Part shown: in pieces, positions 5,902 through 8,360 of the stretch
How the letters are laid out: the number at the start of each line of letters is the position of its first letter
Numbering within the stretch: position 1 is the stretch's first letter
Source: OMIS01 sp964443885
GTDB lineage: Bacteria > Patescibacteriota > Microgenomatia > UBA1400 > PJMF01
DNA length: 8,360 nucleotides
Direction of reading: 5' to 3'
NCBI GenBank assembly: GCA_964443885.1
Contig: CAYUES010000044.1
Span: 1-8,360 of the forward strand
The notes under the pieces: generated by a model
The model's database searches: none
What the model saw: the letters and a program-made list of their open reading frames with translations, nothing else
What the model was told of the DNA's origin: nothing
Made by a program: the position numbers and the translations under genes

Positions 5902-7497
5902 CTACTCACTCAATGGAGCGGTATCTGAACGATCAAGCTGCGTTCTGCGCTGCTCTTCTTCAGATACTCTTTGCAGTAAAGCAGTATTTCGATCCATAAG
6001 ATTTTGATATGTATCAAATACAGCACTATTTTTTTCAACTCGCTTCAGAGCTCGTTCCATCGAAAGATTTTTTTCTTGCCACTTTTTTTCACTCTTCAAG
6101 TTCTCTATGTCATAAGAAATATACCGCAAAGTGCTCGAAACATAGTACAACCTTCGATTGTGCTCTGCAGATAACTCTGGTTCATTTTCGAGCTCCACAA
6201 TAGTTCTTTCAGCATCTTCCACCGCTTCAGCCCAACCATCTACCGCATCGGGCGAAAGCCGTGCAATATACGAATAATCCTTTTCTCCATTTACCGTAGG
6301 CTGAAATTCTTCAGCAATCAGTCGATCAATATTCCAGATGGAAATCGAGAATAAAGCCAACACCGTTACAGCGCTAATCGAGATAAAGAACTCTCTCAGT
6401 TTAATTTTATTGAAGAGTCTGATCAAGAAAAATACCAAGATCATCGCAATCCAAGCCAGGAATACGATTCCAAAAATACGAGCCCGAGTCAGGCCATGTG
6501 CTTCTGCATACAAGGCTAAGCGCTTGCCAGCTGAGAATAAAAGCAACATTGTTTCGATGGTTAGAATGGCACCAGTCCACTGCAAGACTTTGGTGGTAAC
6601 TGCAAAACTGACAGCACGCAAATATCGTAGAATCAATAAAATTACCGTACTCGCAATTGAAGCTGCCACTAAGAGTTCAAAGAAACCCTTACGCACATAC
6701 TCGGAGTATGTTTCTGAAGAAATTCCGAGTGAAGAAAGCTCGCGCTCCCCAACTGATGAGAATAAATACTGAACCTGAATCGACATAAAAATTGCAAAAA
6801 CAACAGCGACAGCGCCAGCTATAACCGTCAACTCAACGGTGTTATTGCTAGGCACTTTGAAAGTTTCAGGTGCGCTAAACTGTTTGTGAATTCGGGCAAA
6901 TGCGGCTAACAAAGCTGCCACAAATACCACGATCGAGGCCACGGTACGCTCGCCTAAATTGGAAAATGCATCAGAGACCAACTTTTCAAAGATCGGATCG
7001 GCAGCACCCAAGACCAATACCAAAATAAAGATAATCGGCACTGCACCAGCCAGCCCACGCATAATTGGTTTAACAAGATTCTTTTCTTCAGAATGTTGGA
7101 AAGTACTCTGCCCCAGCTTAAAAACCTGACCAAAAGCAGTTAGTGATCTTCCCAATAAAATAAGTGGAAATAGAATTATTTTTTCTGTATATGAAAAGTT
7201 TGTTTCACTTTTGTAGAAGTATCCAGCAATACCTAGCGTGAATACTGCACTAAGAATATTAACTATTTGAACAGCACCATTTGCTCGAACAGCAAAAAGT
7301 AGTGCAAAAATAATACTAACTCCTGATGCAACTAAACCACGTTGAGTATTCTCTTTTGTACCAGAGCGAAGAACGAAAAAGTATAGATTTGAAATCACTA
7401 AAAATAAGCTGAGACCGATGCCGGGATTAAGATCAAAAACCAAAAAATTGAAAAGAACCGTGAGCGTTACCGCTGAAAATAGAACTTTTATTAGCAT
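5902..7497 (-). CDS. DUF4173 polytopic membrane protein
   Basis: The 531-residue protein has about 12 hydrophobic segments up to residue 390. It shows the DUF4173 landmarks in order: AADPIFEKL (165-173), QVQYLFSS (241-248), YSEYVRKGFFELL (264-276), RLALYAEAHGLT (326-337), WNIDRLIAEE (388-397) and DYSYIARLSPDAV (407-419). After the last helix a hydrophilic, strongly charged tail of about 130 residues is predicted mostly helical, with coiled-coil character near 440-515 (many E, K, R, L). The function of the family is unknown. ATG 7497 has no Shine-Dalgarno, but an extended -10 promoter ends 20 bases upstream. The gene is first in a likely run DUF4173-DUF2339-TSP3 protein, 60 bases before DUF2339. 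DUF4153 is a related family and could be an alternative label. Confidence 0.82.
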   Translation of the reverse strand: MLIKVLFSAVTLTVLFNFLVFDLNPGIGLSLFLVISNLYFFVLRSGTKENTQRGLVASGVSIIFALLFAVRANGAVQIVNILSAVFTLGIAGYFYKSETNFSYTEKIILFPLILLGRSLTAFGQVFKLGQSTFQHSEEKNLVKPIMRGLAGAVPIIFILVLVLGAADPIFEKLVSDAFSNLGERTVASIVVFVAALLAAFARIHKQFSAPETFKVPSNNTVELTVIAGAVAVVFAIFMSIQVQYLFSSVGERELSSLGISSETYSEYVRKGFFELLVAASIASTVILLILRYLRAVSFAVTTKVLQWTGAILTIETMLLLFSAGKRLALYAEAHGLTRARIFGIVFLAWIAMILVFFLIRLFNKIKLREFFISISAVTVLALFSISIWNIDRLIAEEFQPTVNGEKDYSYIARLSPDAVDGWAEAVEDAERTIVELENEPELSAEHNRRLYYVSSTLRYISYDIENLKSEKKWQEKNLSMERALKRVEKNSAVFDTYQNLMDRNTALLQRVSEEEQRRTQLDRSDTAPLSE

Positions 7498-7517
7498 AGG
7501 TAGTAGGTCGATCAGCC

Positions 7518-7557
7518 ATTATAGCATAGCAGTTATCCTAAGCTTCATACTCGAGTA
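7518..7557 (-). promoter_or_regulatory. Extended -10 promoter of the DUF4173 gene, with an upstream palindrome
   Basis: On the minus strand TGCTATAAT (complement of 7526-7518) is a perfect extended -10 element. No -35 match exists at 17 or 18 bases. The predicted start is about 7511, giving a leader of about 13 bases. A perfect 10-bp palindrome TACTCGAGTA (7548-7557) is centred at about -41.5, where class II activators usually bind. Binding of a regulator is an inference. Confidence 0.55.
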
Positions 7558-7571
7558 AAAACTATAGTTTA

Positions 7572-8024
7572 TTATGCAGAACAGATAGCACAATTAGCTG
7601 CACTTGTAGTGCCATATTCCACAATATTTGGATATTCTCCTGAGTAGTCAGACAATCGTATCCAAGTCGGAGTAACTAGGTACAAAACCGACTTTGGATG
7701 CAATAAAAACTCATCATCACAGGGAGTTTTCTTGGCTCTGAAAATTTCTAGATACTTTTCTTTTTCTGACTGTAATGAGATATGATTCTCTACTTCCCAA
7801 CCTGTTACAAAAGCAACTTTATTATTTTTCTCTAGATTCTTAAATTTCTTAGTATCGTCTTGCGTTTGAAAAATTAGTTCTAGATTTTCTGTTTGCGTAA
7901 AAGCCACTAAAGCAGATTCAGGTTGTAGCGTTTCAAGATTCACAGTCGAGATCACTGCAAGTGGATGCTGGGCTAAAAATGTATGTATTCGTTTTTTTAC
8001 TTCGTTCTTTGTCCCTGTTGTCAT
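7572..8024 (-). CDS. Pyridoxamine 5'-phosphate oxidase-like (FMN split-barrel) family protein
   Basis: The 150-residue product matches small PNPOx-like flavin-binding split-barrel proteins. FLAQHPLAVISTVN (16-29) and PESALVAFT (35-43) form the first strands. LELIFQTQDDTKKFKNLEKN (48-67) carries the Thr/Lys residues that usually contact the FMN phosphate, and KVAFVTGW (69-76) follows. Substrate and reaction cannot be told from sequence; a role in true pyridoxal phosphate synthesis is unlikely for this short type. The strand after GW, usually with a (T/V)-x-EG-x-A pattern, is shortened to NHISLQSEKEKY, so roughly ten residues seem missing against typical relatives. The C-terminus ends with CAIC (145-148), an unusual CxxC tail. 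No Shine-Dalgarno precedes ATG 8024. It is divergent from the riboswitch-controlled gene. Confidence 0.8.
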   Translation of the reverse strand: MTTGTKNEVKKRIHTFLAQHPLAVISTVNLETLQPESALVAFTQTENLELIFQTQDDTKKFKNLEKNNKVAFVTGWEVENHISLQSEKEKYLEIFRAKKTPCDDEFLLHPKSVLYLVTPTWIRLSDYSGEYPNIVEYGTTSAANCAICSA

Positions 8025-8033
8025 TGGATCAGT

Positions 8034-8042
8034 AATTTACCA
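8034..8042 (-). promoter_or_regulatory. Possible extended -10 element for the PNPOx-like gene
   Basis: TGGTAAATT on the minus strand is a TG-n plus TAAATT, ending nine bases before ATG 8024. Transcription would start about three bases before the ATG, in line with the absence of a Shine-Dalgarno sequence. There is no -35 match, so the call is weak. Confidence 0.3.
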
Positions 8043-8064
8043 TACTGAGCTCTCTTCCTCACCC

Positions 8065-8093
8065 TTCACAACTGCTCAATACCTTGCTATAAA
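8065..8093 (+). promoter_or_regulatory. Promoter of the riboswitch-controlled transcript
   Basis: TTCACA (8065-8070; 5 of 6 to TTGACA), a spacer of exactly 17 bases, and TATAAA (8088-8093; 5 of 6 to TATAAT). Predicted start is near 8100, immediately before the cobalamin aptamer, which supports both calls. Confidence 0.75.
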
Positions 8094-8100
8094 TAAACTA

Positions 8101-8276
8101 CATATTTTGTGGAATCTGGTGAAACTCCAGAACTGTGCCGCAACGGTAAGAGCAACAACACTCAAGTCCGATCTTCAAAATATTCTGCAAGAAGACTTGC
8201 AGTGTACCGACGAGCATCGGCCGTGAGTTACCCTCAAATCTAGCAACTAGATTTTGACCACTTCACTGACCGCATG
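8101..8276 (+). ncRNA. Cobalamin riboswitch (B12 aptamer)
   Basis: The core of the cobalamin aptamer is recognisable: GGAATCTGGTGAAACTCCAG (8111-8130), then CTGTGCCGCAACGGTAAG (8133-8150, matching the B12-box pattern CCGCAACxGUAA), then AAGTCCGATC (8164-8173, matching AGUCxGAU). A perfect 7-bp hairpin CTGCAAG-AAGA-CTTGCAG (8185-8202) and the stem CCGA/TCGG (8207-8210 with 8217-8220) follow. A further hairpin lies at 8236-8254. The element binds a cobalamin and, with the terminator behind it, should switch the downstream gene off when B12 is present. That gene starts outside the window: no ATG occurs on this strand between 8300 and 8360. Candidates from other bacteria include ribonucleotide reductase, B12 uptake or B12-independent isozymes. 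None can be chosen here. The exact ends are uncertain. Confidence 0.85.
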
Positions 8277-8299
8277 CTCCTCTAACAGAGGAGTTTTTT
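8277..8299 (+). terminator. Intrinsic terminator of the cobalamin riboswitch
   Basis: A perfect 7-bp stem, CTCCTCT (8277-8283) with AGAGGAG (8287-8293), loop AAC, is followed directly by six T (8294-8299). Its position behind the aptamer marks it as the expression platform. Its 5' arm overlaps a segment that can pair with 8212-8220, a plausible antiterminator. Bases 8300-8360 show no start codon or other recognisable element. Confidence 0.88.
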
Positions 8300-8360
8300 G
8301 TTAGCCGAAACTATATTTTCATCATCTGACTTTGCCAACTCTCGAGAACTAAGAGCTAGT

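Noticed and set aside
6338..6772. 144-codon open frame on the plus strand
   Set aside because: It lies antisense inside the DUF4173 gene, has a basic low-information composition, no ribosome site and no family resemblance. It is a shadow of the real gene.
7559..7570. AAACTATAGTTT as a terminator for the PNPOx-like gene
   Set aside because: It could form at most four weak A/T-rich pairs and has only a short T-run, so it would not be stable.
1..8360. TGA recoding (glycine or tryptophan) as in some Patescibacteria
   Set aside because: No gene here ends in TGA, but all genes are complete without internal TGA and use ordinary Gly and Trp codons. Nine stops are too few for the absence to mean much.

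Overview
The window looks like a chromosomal segment of a bacterium with a small, streamlined genome, most likely from the Patescibacteria/CPR radiation. This is an inference. It rests on the short 152-residue EF-Ts, a divergent FolD with a 20-odd residue insertion, tightly packed genes, and several large membrane proteins of unknown function. The genetic code appears standard: stops are TAA or TAG, and no TGA recoding is needed. The sequence comes from a scaffolded assembly, because a run of 10 N interrupts rpsB.

Layout from left to right. The 3' end of queA (+) enters at base 1. It is followed by a long inverted repeat (about 106-251) that can fold into a 25-bp stem. All genes from 258 to 8024 lie on the minus strand, so they are read from right to left. 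In transcription order they are: a short FMN-type split-barrel (PNPOx-like) protein; a DUF4173 membrane protein; a DUF2339 membrane protein; a surface protein with thrombospondin type 3 repeats that resembles DUF3999; folD; then rpsB, tsf and a 48-residue two-helix membrane protein. rpsB has its own promoter and a structured leader. The DUF4173 gene also has a strong extended -10 promoter, so DUF4173-DUF2339-TSP3-folD may form one unit and rpsB-tsf-small ORF another.

At the right end, on the plus strand and divergent from the PNPOx gene, are a good promoter (TTCACA-17 bp-TATAAA), a cobalamin riboswitch and an intrinsic terminator. Together they form a B12-responsive attenuator. The regulated gene starts beyond base 8360 and cannot be identified here.

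Most interesting points: (1) the compact membrane/surface module DUF4173-DUF2339-TSP3 protein, with only 3 bases between the last two genes, which may be one envelope complex of unknown function; (2) the B12 attenuator, for which mutually exclusive pairings can be drawn; (3) the queA-distal hairpin, whose only non-Watson-Crick pairs are G-U in the plus-strand RNA; (4) the rpsB reading frame, which is wrong if the 10-N gap is taken literally and becomes a normal S2 start when the gap is treated as about 24 bases; (5) an rpsB leader in which one segment can pair either in a local hairpin or with the Shine-Dalgarno sequence.
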